From NCBI RefSeq assembly GCF_000253115.1, contig NC_014145.1, positions 1,798,001 to 1,862,000 on the forward strand: a stretch of DNA of 64,000 nucleotides. Reading direction: 5' to 3'. Under the pieces are notes generated by a model. The model saw nothing but the letters and a program-made list of their open reading frames with translations, did not search any database and had not been told where the DNA came from. The position numbers and the translations under genes are program-made. Shown piece after piece: positions 43,543 through 51,144 of this stretch (positions within the stretch are counted from its first letter, which is position 1; every line of letters begins with the position of its first letter). This DNA comes from Thiomonas arsenitoxydans. Its GTDB lineage: Bacteria; Pseudomonadota; Gammaproteobacteria; Burkholderiales; Burkholderiaceae_C.

Positions 43543-43668
43543 CGGCAATATCAGGGTTTACCCGCGAGATTTTTACATGCAGTGACAAAAGATACACGAC
43601 CTATCTGCGCAGCTTGATCCATCGCAAGCGGCTGCATAAGTTCCTGCTTATTCTGCCAACCATACATG

Positions 43669-43685
43669 TGCGACATTCTGTCGCA
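43669..43685. promoter_or_regulatory. Perfect inverted repeat before the ba3-type oxidase genes
   Basis: TGCGACA, three bases, TGTCGCA, lies 21 bases before the first oxidase ATG and next to the ribosome-binding site GAGGAG. A protein bound here would block the start. The 164-base gap also contains TTGATCCATCGCAA (about 43615-43628), a weak match to an FNR-type box. Confidence 0.5.
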
Positions 43686-43706
43686 TCACTCTGAGGAGAA
43701 AAACCA

Positions 43707-43901
43707 ATGCCTGACGAGATGCCTTACCTGCCGATGCCGGTTACAGACCCTGCGGGTCGAACGCATGCGCAATCGGACATGCCGCTGCCTGACATGCAAT
43801 ACGCCCGGCCAATGGGGGCATGGGTCATCGTAGCCGCGCTCTTTATCGTCGTTGTCGGCTTGTGGGCGACGGTTGCGGTCTATTTCTCCATCCATGCCTG
43901 A
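43707..43901 (+). CDS. Small single-helix subunit of the ba3-type oxidase
   Basis: The 64-residue protein has a soluble Pro/Met-rich start and one hydrophobic helix (GAWVIVAALFIVVVGLWATV). It precedes subunit II by 8 bases. ba3-type oxidases have small one-helix subunits (IIa), and the position suggests this role. The ATG follows GAGGAG. Confidence 0.7.
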   Translation: MPDEMPYLPMPVTDPAGRTHAQSDMPLPDMQYARPMGAWVIVAALFIVVVGLWATVAVYFSIHA

Positions 43902-43909
43902 GGCACGTC

Positions 43910-44446
43910 ATGTCAACTTCAACTCCCGACGCCTTTGAAGATCGGTTCCATCATGTCGCGCTGCGGCACGAGCGCATCTGGATCTTCATCGCCCTGTCCC
44001 TGATCGCCGTACTGTTCATCGTGGCGGTGTGGTTCGTGGTGCACGACTACGGCCTGGTGGCCAAGACCTCGCAGTTCTACTCCAACCCCAACACACCGGC
44101 CGAAACGGCCAACTACCAGGGTTCCGGCGTGAAGCAAACCGGGCCGAACAGCTATGAGGTCTATGAAGTCGGCCGCGCCTGGAGTTGGACGCCGGGCACC
44201 GCCACGCCGCTGACCCTCCCGGTGGGCGCTCACGTCACGTTCAACGTTACCAGCGGCGATGTGATCCATGGCTTCGAAGTGCAGGGCACGAGCATCAACC
44301 TCACCGCCATTCCCGGCGTGGTGGGACATGTCAGCTACACCTTCAACAAACCTGGCACGTTCTACATCATCTGCAACGAGTATTGCGGTGCCGGCCATCA
44401 GGCCATGATCGGCAGGATCATCATCACCGGAGCAAAACAATCATGA
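43910..44446 (+). CDS. Cytochrome c oxidase subunit II, ba3-type
   Basis: The 178-residue subunit has one membrane anchor (WIFIALSLIAVLFIVAVWFV) and a periplasmic cupredoxin. The CuA ligands are all visible: His 120, Cys 155, Glu 157, Cys 159, His 163 and Met 166 (CNEYCGAGHQAM). It accepts electrons from cytochrome c. With a single helix it matches the short ba3/type B subunit II. Its stop overlaps the start of subunit I as ATGA. Confidence 0.92.
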   Translation: MSTSTPDAFEDRFHHVALRHERIWIFIALSLIAVLFIVAVWFVVHDYGLVAKTSQFYSNPNTPAETANYQGSGVKQTGPNSYEVYEVGRAWSWTPGTATPLTLPVGAHVTFNVTSGDVIHGFEVQGTSINLTAIPGVVGHVSYTFNKPGTFYIICNEYCGAGHQAMIGRIIITGAKQS

Positions 44447-46146
44447 GCGCAACCCTGAGCAACAACGCCCCGCGCATTCTGGCGACGCCGACAGCCGGTG
44501 AGATTGCCGGTGAAAAAACCATGCTGCTGGCCTTCTGGGTCACGGGTTTTCTGGCACTCGCCGTGGGCATCGCCATTGGCGTGCTCCAGAGCAGCAACTA
44601 TGCCGGAATCAATCTCTATCCTTATCTCCAGCCTTTCCTCAAGTCGTACTACCAAGGGCTGACCATGCACGGCGTGCTCAACGCCTACGTGTTCACCTTT
44701 TTCACCATTTCCGGCTGGCTGATGTACCTGCCGGCGCGTGAACTCAAACTCAAGCCCAATATGGGGCTGGCCTGGTTTACTTACGCGCTGATGCTCATCG
44801 GCACGTTGATGGCGGCTTACGGTATGTTCGACAACTCGTCGAGCGTGCTCTACACCATGTACGCGCCGCTCAAGGGCAGTGCCTGGTTTTACCTGGGCAT
44901 CACGCTAGTCGTGGTGGCGAGCATTCTCCCGCTGTTCGTCGTGCTGGAGATGCGGGCTCGCTGGAAGCGCGCCAATCCCGGTCAGCTCACGCCGCTGGTC
45001 ACCTATATGAGCGCCACCACGCTGCTGATGTGGCTGCTCGCCGCGCTCGGCGCGGGCACCGAGGCCGTGTTCCTGCTCGATCCCTGGTCGCTCGGGATGA
45101 CGCAGACCATCGATCCGTTGCTGGCCCGCACCTTGTTCTGGTGGACCGGCCACCCCATCGTGTATTTCTGGCTGATGCCGGGCTATGTCTCCATCTATGC
45201 GTTGCTGCCACGGCAGGCAGGAGGGAAACTGATTTCGGACCCGCTGGCCCGTCTGGCCTTTTTGCTGCTGTTCGTGTTCTCCTTGCCGGTGGGCACCCAC
45301 CATCAGTACACCGATCCGGGCATCTCCCCGGTGATTAAAGGGATCGTGACGGCGCTGACGCTGTCGGTTGCGATTCCCAGCCTGATCACCGCCTTCACCA
45401 TCGCGCTCAGCCTGGAATACGGCGGACGTCGTCGCGGCGGCAAAGGGCTGATGGGCTGGTGGACGGCCTTGCCCTGGAAAGACCCCTCGGTGGCCGCGCA
45501 GGTTCTGGCGCTGGTGAGTTTCATCTTCGGCGGAGCAGGGGGCATCGTCAACGCCAGTTGGCAGCTCGACAACGTGGTGCACAACACCCTGTGGATTCCG
45601 GCGCACTTTCACCTCACCGTGGGCACCATGACCACCCTTGTCTTCATGGGCGTGAGTTTCTGGCTGCTGCCGCACCTGACCGGCCGCAAACTCTACAGCT
45701 CGAAACTTGCCCTCTGGAGCGTGTGGCTGTGGTTCCTCGGCCTGATGACCTGGGGCTTCGCCGGACACTGGGCCGGCATGGACGGCGTGCCGCGACGCGC
45801 CTGGGTCTCGTCCTTGCCGCATGATCAATACATGCAACTTTATGGCGCAGTGCATCCGGCGCTCATCATCGTGGGCATAGGCGGCGTCATTGCAGCCCTC
45901 GGTGCGGTTCTCTACTACATCGTGTTCTTCGGCACCTTGTTCGGCCAGAAAGACTCCAAGGCGATGGTCGAGATTCCGTTCACCGAGTACATCACCAGCA
46001 GCGAGGGCTCCTTGCTGGCGCGCGTGGCCGAACCGCTGGGCCTTTGGACGCTGATCACCTTTGTCATCACTCTGGCGGTCTATATCCCCGTGTTCTGGCC
46101 CATGCTCACCCATCCGATCCACGCGCCGGGCTTCGTGCTCTGGTGA
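44443..46146 (+). CDS. Cytochrome c oxidase subunit I, ba3-type (type B heme-copper oxidase)
   Basis: This 567-residue integral membrane subunit, with about 13 helices, reduces oxygen to water. Marks of the heme-copper family are TMHGVLNAYVFTFF (low-spin heme His), WWTGHPIVYFWLMPGY (CuB His, Tyr crosslink region), GTHHQYTDPG and the heme ligands in NTLWIPAHFHLTVGT. The sequence pattern is that of type B oxidases, which work at low oxygen. The ATG at 44443 is fixed by overlap with subunit II. Confidence 0.94.
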   Translation: MSATLSNNAPRILATPTAGEIAGEKTMLLAFWVTGFLALAVGIAIGVLQSSNYAGINLYPYLQPFLKSYYQGLTMHGVLNAYVFTFFTISGWLMYLPARELKLKPNMGLAWFTYALMLIGTLMAAYGMFDNSSSVLYTMYAPLKGSAWFYLGITLVVVASILPLFVVLEMRARWKRANPGQLTPLVTYMSATTLLMWLLAALGAGTEAVFLLDPWSLGMTQTIDPLLARTLFWWTGHPIVYFWLMPGYVSIYALLPRQAGGKLISDPLARLAFLLLFVFSLPVGTHHQYTDPGISPVIKGIVTALTLSVAIPSLITAFTIALSLEYGGRRRGGKGLMGWWTALPWKDPSVAAQVLALVSFIFGGAGGIVNASWQLDNVVHNTLWIPAHFHLTVGTMTTLVFMGVSFWLLPHLTGRKLYSSKLALWSVWLWFLGLMTWGFAGHWAGMDGVPRRAWVSSLPHDQYMQLYGAVHPALIIVGIGGVIAALGAVLYYIVFFGTLFGQKDSKAMVEIPFTEYITSSEGSLLARVAEPLGLWTLITFVITLAVYIPVFWPMLTHPIHAPGFVLW

Positions 46147-46150
46147 TCGG

Positions 46151-46816
46151 ATGAAGGGAGTCGGCATTGCATCCCCAGCCACCCCGCTGCAACCGCAGCG
46201 AGGCGGCTGGAAGGATTCGGCGCGGCGGGCGGCGCTGGTCTCCGCCCTGCTGTTGGCTGCGGTCTGGGCCTGGTCACATTTCCAACAACACTCCGCGGCT
46301 CTCCATGGATCTCCGCTCAAACCCGTCCCGGCGCCTTCGCTGTCTGGATTCACGGACACCCAGGGCAGGGCGTTCTCCTGGACGCGTGAACGCGGCCGGG
46401 CGGTGCTGGTGTTTTTCGGCTACACGCACTGTCCCGATGTCTGCCCGCTCACCCTGGCCGCATTGGCGCAAAGCCTGGAACGACTCGGACCGCTGCGCAA
46501 ACAGGTGCGCGTGGTGTTCGTCACCCTCGATCCAGCGCGCGACACGGCGCCGGTGCTGCGCGCCTATCTCGATGCCTTCCTGCCGGACACCATCGGCTTG
46601 CGAGCTGCTATGCCCGCGGTGCGCGTCTCTGCGCGGCAATGGGGCATTACCTGGCGGCGCGTCGATACGGCGGACGGAGCCTACTGGATCGATCACACCG
46701 CGGCGGTCACCCTGGTTGGACCAGACGGGCGATTGGTCGCGCGATATGGCTACGGACAACTCACAGATCCCTCCTGGCTTGCAGACGACTTGCGCACCGT
46801 CCTGGAGCGCGGATGA
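46151..46816 (+). CDS. SCO1/SenC-type copper chaperone
   Basis: The 221-residue protein has one N-terminal anchor (AALVSALLLAAVWAWSHF) and a periplasmic thioredoxin-like domain with CPDVCP (Cys 94, Cys 98) and a late His 182 in DHTAAV. These three residues bind copper for delivery to CuA. It is the fourth gene of the oxidase operon, starts 4 bases after subunit I and overlaps the next gene by 4 bases. Confidence 0.92.
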   Translation: MKGVGIASPATPLQPQRGGWKDSARRAALVSALLLAAVWAWSHFQQHSAALHGSPLKPVPAPSLSGFTDTQGRAFSWTRERGRAVLVFFGYTHCPDVCPLTLAALAQSLERLGPLRKQVRVVFVTLDPARDTAPVLRAYLDAFLPDTIGLRAAMPAVRVSARQWGITWRRVDTADGAYWIDHTAAVTLVGPDGRLVARYGYGQLTDPSWLADDLRTVLERG

Positions 46817-47544
46817 CAAGCACTTGGCCGCTCGCGGCATGGGCGGGATGGTTCGTATTGGCCGGCCTGGCGCTGGCGGGCTACAGCCTGGCCGCTTGGC
46901 GCGGGCGCTGGCCATGGTGGCGGGTGATGGTCTTTGCGGTCGGCTGCGCGCTGACGCTGCTTTGCACCTGGGGATTGAACAACCCGCTGGCCTCGATGAC
47001 GGGCTACACCATCGCCTTGATGACCCTGGGTCAGATCGTGTCGCCGCTGCTCCTGATCGGATTTCCTCCGCAGGTACGCGCGCAATGGCGCGCACCAAGG
47101 CAGAGTTGGTGGAGCCTCTGGGTGCTCGACGCCTGGGTCGCAGCGGCGGTGTTCATCATTCTGACCCTGGGAGTGAATCTGCCCGGCGTGTTCAACACCG
47201 CGCTCGCCAACGCCTTCTTTTCCGGCCCGATCGGCCTGTTTCTGCTGCTCTCCGGGTTGATGTTCTGGGCGCAGTTGCTGCCGGGTTGCACCAGCATTGC
47301 CCATCGCTGGATTGTCGGCATCTACGGCTGGCTGGGCAGTCTGCCGATGATGATCATCGCAGCAGTCTGGGTGTGGAGCGGCCATGTGCTCTACACCCCT
47401 TACCTCGACGTGCTGTGCCTGTGGAACCTCAGTCCGCTGGACGACCAACACTACGCCGGGCTGGTGATGTTCATTGCCGGATTGCCGCTGCAACTGCGCG
47501 CGGCATGGCTGCTCATCATGCCGGGCGAGGAGGAGCCAAGCTGA
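46813..47544 (+). CDS. CtaG (caa3-type) cytochrome oxidase assembly protein
   Basis: The 243-residue integral membrane protein has about seven helices. GPIGLFLLLSGLMFWAQLLP and LGSLPMMIIAAVWVWSGHVLY are typical of the caa3_CtaG family, which helps to insert copper into oxidase subunit I. It is the fifth oxidase gene in the run, overlapping the SCO gene as ATGA. Confidence 0.88.
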   Translation: MTSTWPLAAWAGWFVLAGLALAGYSLAAWRGRWPWWRVMVFAVGCALTLLCTWGLNNPLASMTGYTIALMTLGQIVSPLLLIGFPPQVRAQWRAPRQSWWSLWVLDAWVAAAVFIILTLGVNLPGVFNTALANAFFSGPIGLFLLLSGLMFWAQLLPGCTSIAHRWIVGIYGWLGSLPMMIIAAVWVWSGHVLYTPYLDVLCLWNLSPLDDQHYAGLVMFIAGLPLQLRAAWLLIMPGEEEPS

Positions 47545-47649
47545 TGCGCCCCTGTGCTGCAGCCCATCGCCGCCATCGGGCAATTCCCGATCGGCACATG
47601 CGGCCGAGCTGTCTATGCTCTCCCCGGTATTCCCCGTGGAGACCCGCAC

Positions 47650-48180
47650 ATGCTCGCGATTCCGACCATCAATATTGCCTCAGGCCAGCCGCCGTCTCTT
47701 GCGTCTGTACGCAGCGCCTGCCGCAAGATGAAACTTTGCATCGCCGCGTCCTACGCGGTTCTTGCCTATTTCATCGCCCGCAGCCTGATTGCGCTGGGTC
47801 AGTCGCACATGCGCAGCACGCCCGCTGCGCTGGGCGTCGGCAGCCTGCTGGCGATCGTCAAAGATCTTGGGATCATCGCGCTGCTCCTGGGCGCCGCCTA
47901 CGCGTTGTATCGCTCGCTGACGATCTACCAAAGCCTGCGCTTGTGCGACGACAGCAAGATCTGCCGCGTGGTCTACGCCGTCTGCCGGGTCAATCCCGCG
48001 GCGGATCGCTACCGCATCGCGGTTTTGCACAGTGGCAGGGGGTTCCTCACTGCCGAGATCGACGGATTTTTCAGACTCTGCCCGCCCGAGCTCTGGACTC
48101 AGAGCTGGCCCCAGGATCTCAAGGCCAGAATCCAGTCGCCCGAGCCATTGGCCGTCATGGCAAAGCTCACGGCAGAGTAA
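47650..48180 (+). CDS. Hypothetical membrane protein with two helices
   Basis: The 176-residue protein has two hydrophobic helices (LCIAASYAVLAYFIARSLIAL; DLGIIALLLGAAYALYRSL) and a soluble C-terminal half with three Cys (LCDDSKICRVVYAVCRV). I recognise no family. It lies between the oxidase assembly genes and the small cytochromes, so a link to respiration is possible. The ATG at 47650 is chosen over a GTG at 47554; GTGGAG stands before it. Confidence 0.55.
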   Translation: MLAIPTINIASGQPPSLASVRSACRKMKLCIAASYAVLAYFIARSLIALGQSHMRSTPAALGVGSLLAIVKDLGIIALLLGAAYALYRSLTIYQSLRLCDDSKICRVVYAVCRVNPAADRYRIAVLHSGRGFLTAEIDGFFRLCPPELWTQSWPQDLKARIQSPEPLAVMAKLTAE

Positions 48181-48355
48181 CGCAGCCCTTTCGCTGGCTG
48201 CAACCCGATCCCCGCGCCGCACCCACCCTGCACGCACTGCCCGCAGTCGCGCGGGAGCGGTGTTCCGCGCGCCGTTCATGCCCCCATCTTTGTCATAGGA
48301 GTTGCCGCAGCGCAATTCCACACTGTCCCTCATGCACACCCATTCAGGACTACTC

Positions 48356-48703
48356 ATGAAACATCATTCAATTGGTCTGATTTTGATGACTTTTTTTCTC
48401 GCCGCCAGCGCGCAGGCGCAAACGCCTGCGGGCAACGCCGCCGCAGGCAAGTATGAATCCTCCATGTGCGAAGGCTGCCATAACGCCGCTCACGGCGGCT
48501 TCAAAACCGATTTCCCCGAGGTGTACCGCGCGCCCAAACTCAACGGGCAAAGCGCCGCCTACATCGCGCAGTGCCTGGAGGATTACCGCAGCGGCGCGCG
48601 CCGCAACCCGACGATGAAAGCCGTGGCCGACATCCTGACTCCGCAGCAGATCGCCAACCTGTCGGCGTATTACGCCGTTCCCAAAAATCAAAGCGTCAAG
48701 TGA
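48356..48703 (+). CDS. Periplasmic monoheme c-type cytochrome (class I)
   Basis: The 115-residue protein has a signal peptide ending SAQAQ. The heme motif CEGCH (38-42) is followed by class I features such as YRAPKLNGQSAAYIAQCLEDY and RNPTMKAVADILTPQQIANLSAYY, where Met is the probable sixth ligand. It is a good candidate electron carrier to or from SorAB and the oxidase. The ATG at 48356 starts the signal peptide; the open frame is longer upstream. Confidence 0.88.
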   Translation: MKHHSIGLILMTFFLAASAQAQTPAGNAAAGKYESSMCEGCHNAAHGGFKTDFPEVYRAPKLNGQSAAYIAQCLEDYRSGARRNPTMKAVADILTPQQIANLSAYYAVPKNQSVK

Positions 48704-48714
48704 GGAGCACACAT

Positions 48715-49080
48715 ATGAAACGACTGACTGCATCGCTGGCTGCGGCAGCCACAGCCCTGGCTTTTGCTGGCGCGGCCCATGCCGCCGACCTCAAAAAGGG
48801 GGAAGAACTGGTGAACAAAGGCGGCTGCATTGCCTGCCACGGCGCCGGTCTCGACAAGCCCATCGCCCCCAACTACCCCAAGCTGGCCGGGCAATATCAA
48901 AGCTATCTGTTCCACGCCCTGCAGCAATACCAGGCCAAGCACCAGACCCCGCTGTATGGCCGCAACAACGCCATCATGAGCGGCATGGTGGCGCAGTACA
49001 ACACGCAAGACCTGCAGGACATCGCGGCCTATATCGCCAGCCTGAAGGGCGATCTCTACATCCGCGACGAAATGCATTGA
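48715..49080 (+). CDS. Second periplasmic monoheme c-type cytochrome
   Basis: The 121-residue protein has a signal peptide ending AHAAD, the heme motif CIACH (38-42), and the later APNYPKLAGQYQSYLFHALQ and MSGMVAQYNTQDLQDIAAYI typical of c553/c4-like cytochromes. It follows the first cytochrome by 11 bases with GAGGAG before the ATG. The pair are paralogues and likely share a transcript. Confidence 0.88.
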   Translation: MKRLTASLAAAATALAFAGAAHAADLKKGEELVNKGGCIACHGAGLDKPIAPNYPKLAGQYQSYLFHALQQYQAKHQTPLYGRNNAIMSGMVAQYNTQDLQDIAAYIASLKGDLYIRDEMH

Positions 49081-49095
49081 AATTCAGTGATCTGC

Positions 49096-49129
49096 GTGCA
49101 GCGGGCCCGTTGACCTGAGCCCGCTGCGC
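49096..49129. terminator. Strong hairpin between convergent cytochrome and sorB genes
   Basis: An 11-bp stem, GTGCAGCGGGC against GCCCGCTGCGC with one G-T pair, encloses a 12-base loop. There is no clear T run, but it stands between the two convergent stops and could serve both directions. Confidence 0.55.
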
Positions 49130-49136
49130 ACATGCC

Positions 49137-49481
49137 CTATTTCTTGCCTTTGATGCTATCGAGATAGTCGGCGATCACGGGCACCTGGTCCTCGGGAATC
49201 GGCGCCTTGAACGCATTTTTCATTTTGTTGACCTCGACCAGCCAGGCGGCTTTGGGCAGATCGGGTTGATTCATCACCATGCCCACCGAGTGGCACATCA
49301 GGCAATAGGTATTGGCGGCCTTGGCACCAGGACCATCACCCGGAAATACGCGGGTGCTGCTGGGCAGCGCAATGGTCTGGGTCTTGAGGGTGAGTGCGTG
49401 CGCGGGTGCTGCGGCGCATGCGCCGAAAATCAGTGCGGCGCCCAGGGCGCGCAGCGTGGCGCCGGTCGTGCTCTTAGTCAT
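49137..49481 (-). CDS. sorB: Sulfite:cytochrome c oxidoreductase subunit B (c-type cytochrome)
   Basis: SorB is the heme subunit that takes electrons from the molybdenum subunit and hands them to a soluble cytochrome c. The 114 residues have a signal peptide ending APAHA. The heme motif CLMCH (60-64) is followed by SVGMVMNQPDLPKAAWLVEV and VPVIADYLDSI, as in SorB proteins. It follows sorA on the same strand by 14 bases, with AGGGAG before the ATG. Confidence 0.87.
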   Translation of the reverse strand: MTKSTTGATLRALGAALIFGACAAAPAHALTLKTQTIALPSSTRVFPGDGPGAKAANTYCLMCHSVGMVMNQPDLPKAAWLVEVNKMKNAFKAPIPEDQVPVIADYLDSIKGKK

Positions 49482-49495
49482 GTGTGTTCTCCCTT

Positions 49496-50737
49496 TCAAA
49501 CGGCTATCAGCCGGGTGGACTCGACGACGTTGCGCATGAAACCACCGGGGTTCCAGTTGGGCGTCATGGGCTGCTGCAGGCCGTCCGTATTGGTGCAGCG
49601 AACCATCACGGTCTGGTCGCCCTTGGCAAACTTGAGATGTGTGTTCCATTGACGGAAGCTGAACTTGCCGTAGTCACGTCCGAGTTCGGTCGCCGTCCAG
49701 GTCTTGCCGCCGTCGATCGAGACGTCGACCGCCTTGACGCCGGTATCGCCCCCGAAAGCGATGCCGCGCACCAGTTCCGGACGACCGGCACCGACTGACG
49801 CGCCGTCCTTCAGATTGGTGATGAAGGATCGCGGCACCATGCGGTTGATGGGCACGAACTTCACACCCTGCTCCCCCGGAGTCATATTGGCCTGCGGCCA
49901 GTTGTCGGGAATGGTGTAGGCCGGCTTCATCCAGAAATTGGTGTCTTCCTCGTTGAGAACGCGCACGTGCTGCAGCATCTTGGTCCAGTAGATCGCATAC
50001 CAGCCCGGCACCACGAGACGGAAGGGGAAGCCGTTGAGCAGCGGCAGCGCCTGGCCGTTCATTTCCCAGGCGATCATCACGTCGCCATCCCGCGCGTGAT
50101 CCACAGACAGCGACTTTTTCAGATTCGGCGCCGTCGCCACGACCGGACGCTCGGAACCCTCGAACTGCACCTGCACCGCACCGGCCTTGACGCCCGCGGC
50201 ATCGAGCACGTCCTTGAGCCGCACGCCGACCCAGCGCGCATTGCCCATCGCGCCATTGCTCCATTCGCCACCGGGCACGCGGGGCTGGAAATAGCCGCGG
50301 GAATTGCCCGAGCACTGATTGACCGCCGCCAGTTCGACATGTTTGAAATGCTTCATCAGGTCGAACACGGTGAACTCCAGCACCTTGTCCACATGGCCGC
50401 TGATCCGCACCTTGTGGGTGTGCGGGTTCATGGTCGTGGGAATGTCCGCCCAATGCCAGCGCACATAGAACTGATCGACCGGCGTGAAGACCCCCTTGTC
50501 GAACACTGACCAGGGTGTTTCCAGCAGCGGCGGGCGGGTGCGCTGCAGAATCATCTCGCCTTTGCCAGGGAATGCCGTCGTGAGCTGGCGCTCATCGGGG
50601 CCGCCCGGAAGCGGCAGTCTGGTCATCTCCGCGGCCAGGCTGGTGCGGACGAGCGTCAAAGCGCCCAGCCCGGCAGCGGCAGTTTGCAAAAAATGCCGCC
50701 GCGCCTGCGTGTCAGGGTTGTAGTCGGTCTGTTTCAT
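49496..50737 (-). CDS. sorA: Sulfite dehydrogenase molybdenum subunit
   Basis: SorA oxidises sulfite to sulfate in the periplasm at a molybdopterin centre. The 413 residues begin with a twin-arginine signal (ARRHFLQTAAAG). The Mo-ligand Cys 142 sits in NQCSGNSRG, and the sulfite-oxidase fold runs on with WHWADIPTTMNPHTHKVRISG. The dimerisation domain near the end has VDVSIDGGKTW and QWNTHLKF. The ATG at 50737 follows GAGGAGGAA, so the longer frame upstream was rejected. Sulfite oxidation fits a sulfur-oxidising lifestyle. Confidence 0.93.
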   Translation of the reverse strand: MKQTDYNPDTQARRHFLQTAAAGLGALTLVRTSLAAEMTRLPLPGGPDERQLTTAFPGKGEMILQRTRPPLLETPWSVFDKGVFTPVDQFYVRWHWADIPTTMNPHTHKVRISGHVDKVLEFTVFDLMKHFKHVELAAVNQCSGNSRGYFQPRVPGGEWSNGAMGNARWVGVRLKDVLDAAGVKAGAVQVQFEGSERPVVATAPNLKKSLSVDHARDGDVMIAWEMNGQALPLLNGFPFRLVVPGWYAIYWTKMLQHVRVLNEEDTNFWMKPAYTIPDNWPQANMTPGEQGVKFVPINRMVPRSFITNLKDGASVGAGRPELVRGIAFGGDTGVKAVDVSIDGGKTWTATELGRDYGKFSFRQWNTHLKFAKGDQTVMVRCTNTDGLQQPMTPNWNPGGFMRNVVESTRLIAV

Positions 50738-51144
50738 GCCATTCCTCCTCGGTGTTATGGACAGACGCGTCGCATTTCGTCGCGTCATGTTGTGATTTAT
50801 AACCAAGCGAGCAAGGCCTGAATAATGAATTAAACCTGTTGATCAAAGGAATTATTTTGATGAAAAATCAGCGAAGCACCGATATATTCTTTCGAACATA
50901 TTAAATTTCTAACATATTGAATATCCAGGGGAAATTTCACAGACGTGGAGAGTATTTTGCAATATTCGAATGAAATAAAATAGATTTTTATATAGCGTTG
51001 CGTTCCAGTGCAAAAAACAGTCGTACTTTGTCGTTTTTATTACATTTTGTCTTTCATAGAAATAGAACCTGAAGATCGAGACCGCCAGCGTGCGCGCCCC
51101 TATCAACAGGCTATGCTTGTCGCAACATGCGCGAGGAGAGCTCC
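50738..51144. other. AT-rich intergenic region between sorA and ftsH
   Basis: This 407-base gap is much more AT-rich than the rest of the window, above all at 50880-51060, and no gene is supported. Next to sorA it holds GACGCG and CGCGTC (50764-50786) with a GCGACG repeat on the sorA strand at 10-base spacing. In the centre AACATATT occurs twice (50895-50902, 50911-50918). It is probably the divergent promoter region of sorA and ftsH. Confidence 0.6.

Noticed and set aside
43615..43628. FNR-type box TTGATCCATCGCAA before the oxidase genes
   Set aside because: Only the left half fits the consensus TTGAT; the right half has two mismatches out of five, so it is mentioned but not listed as a site.
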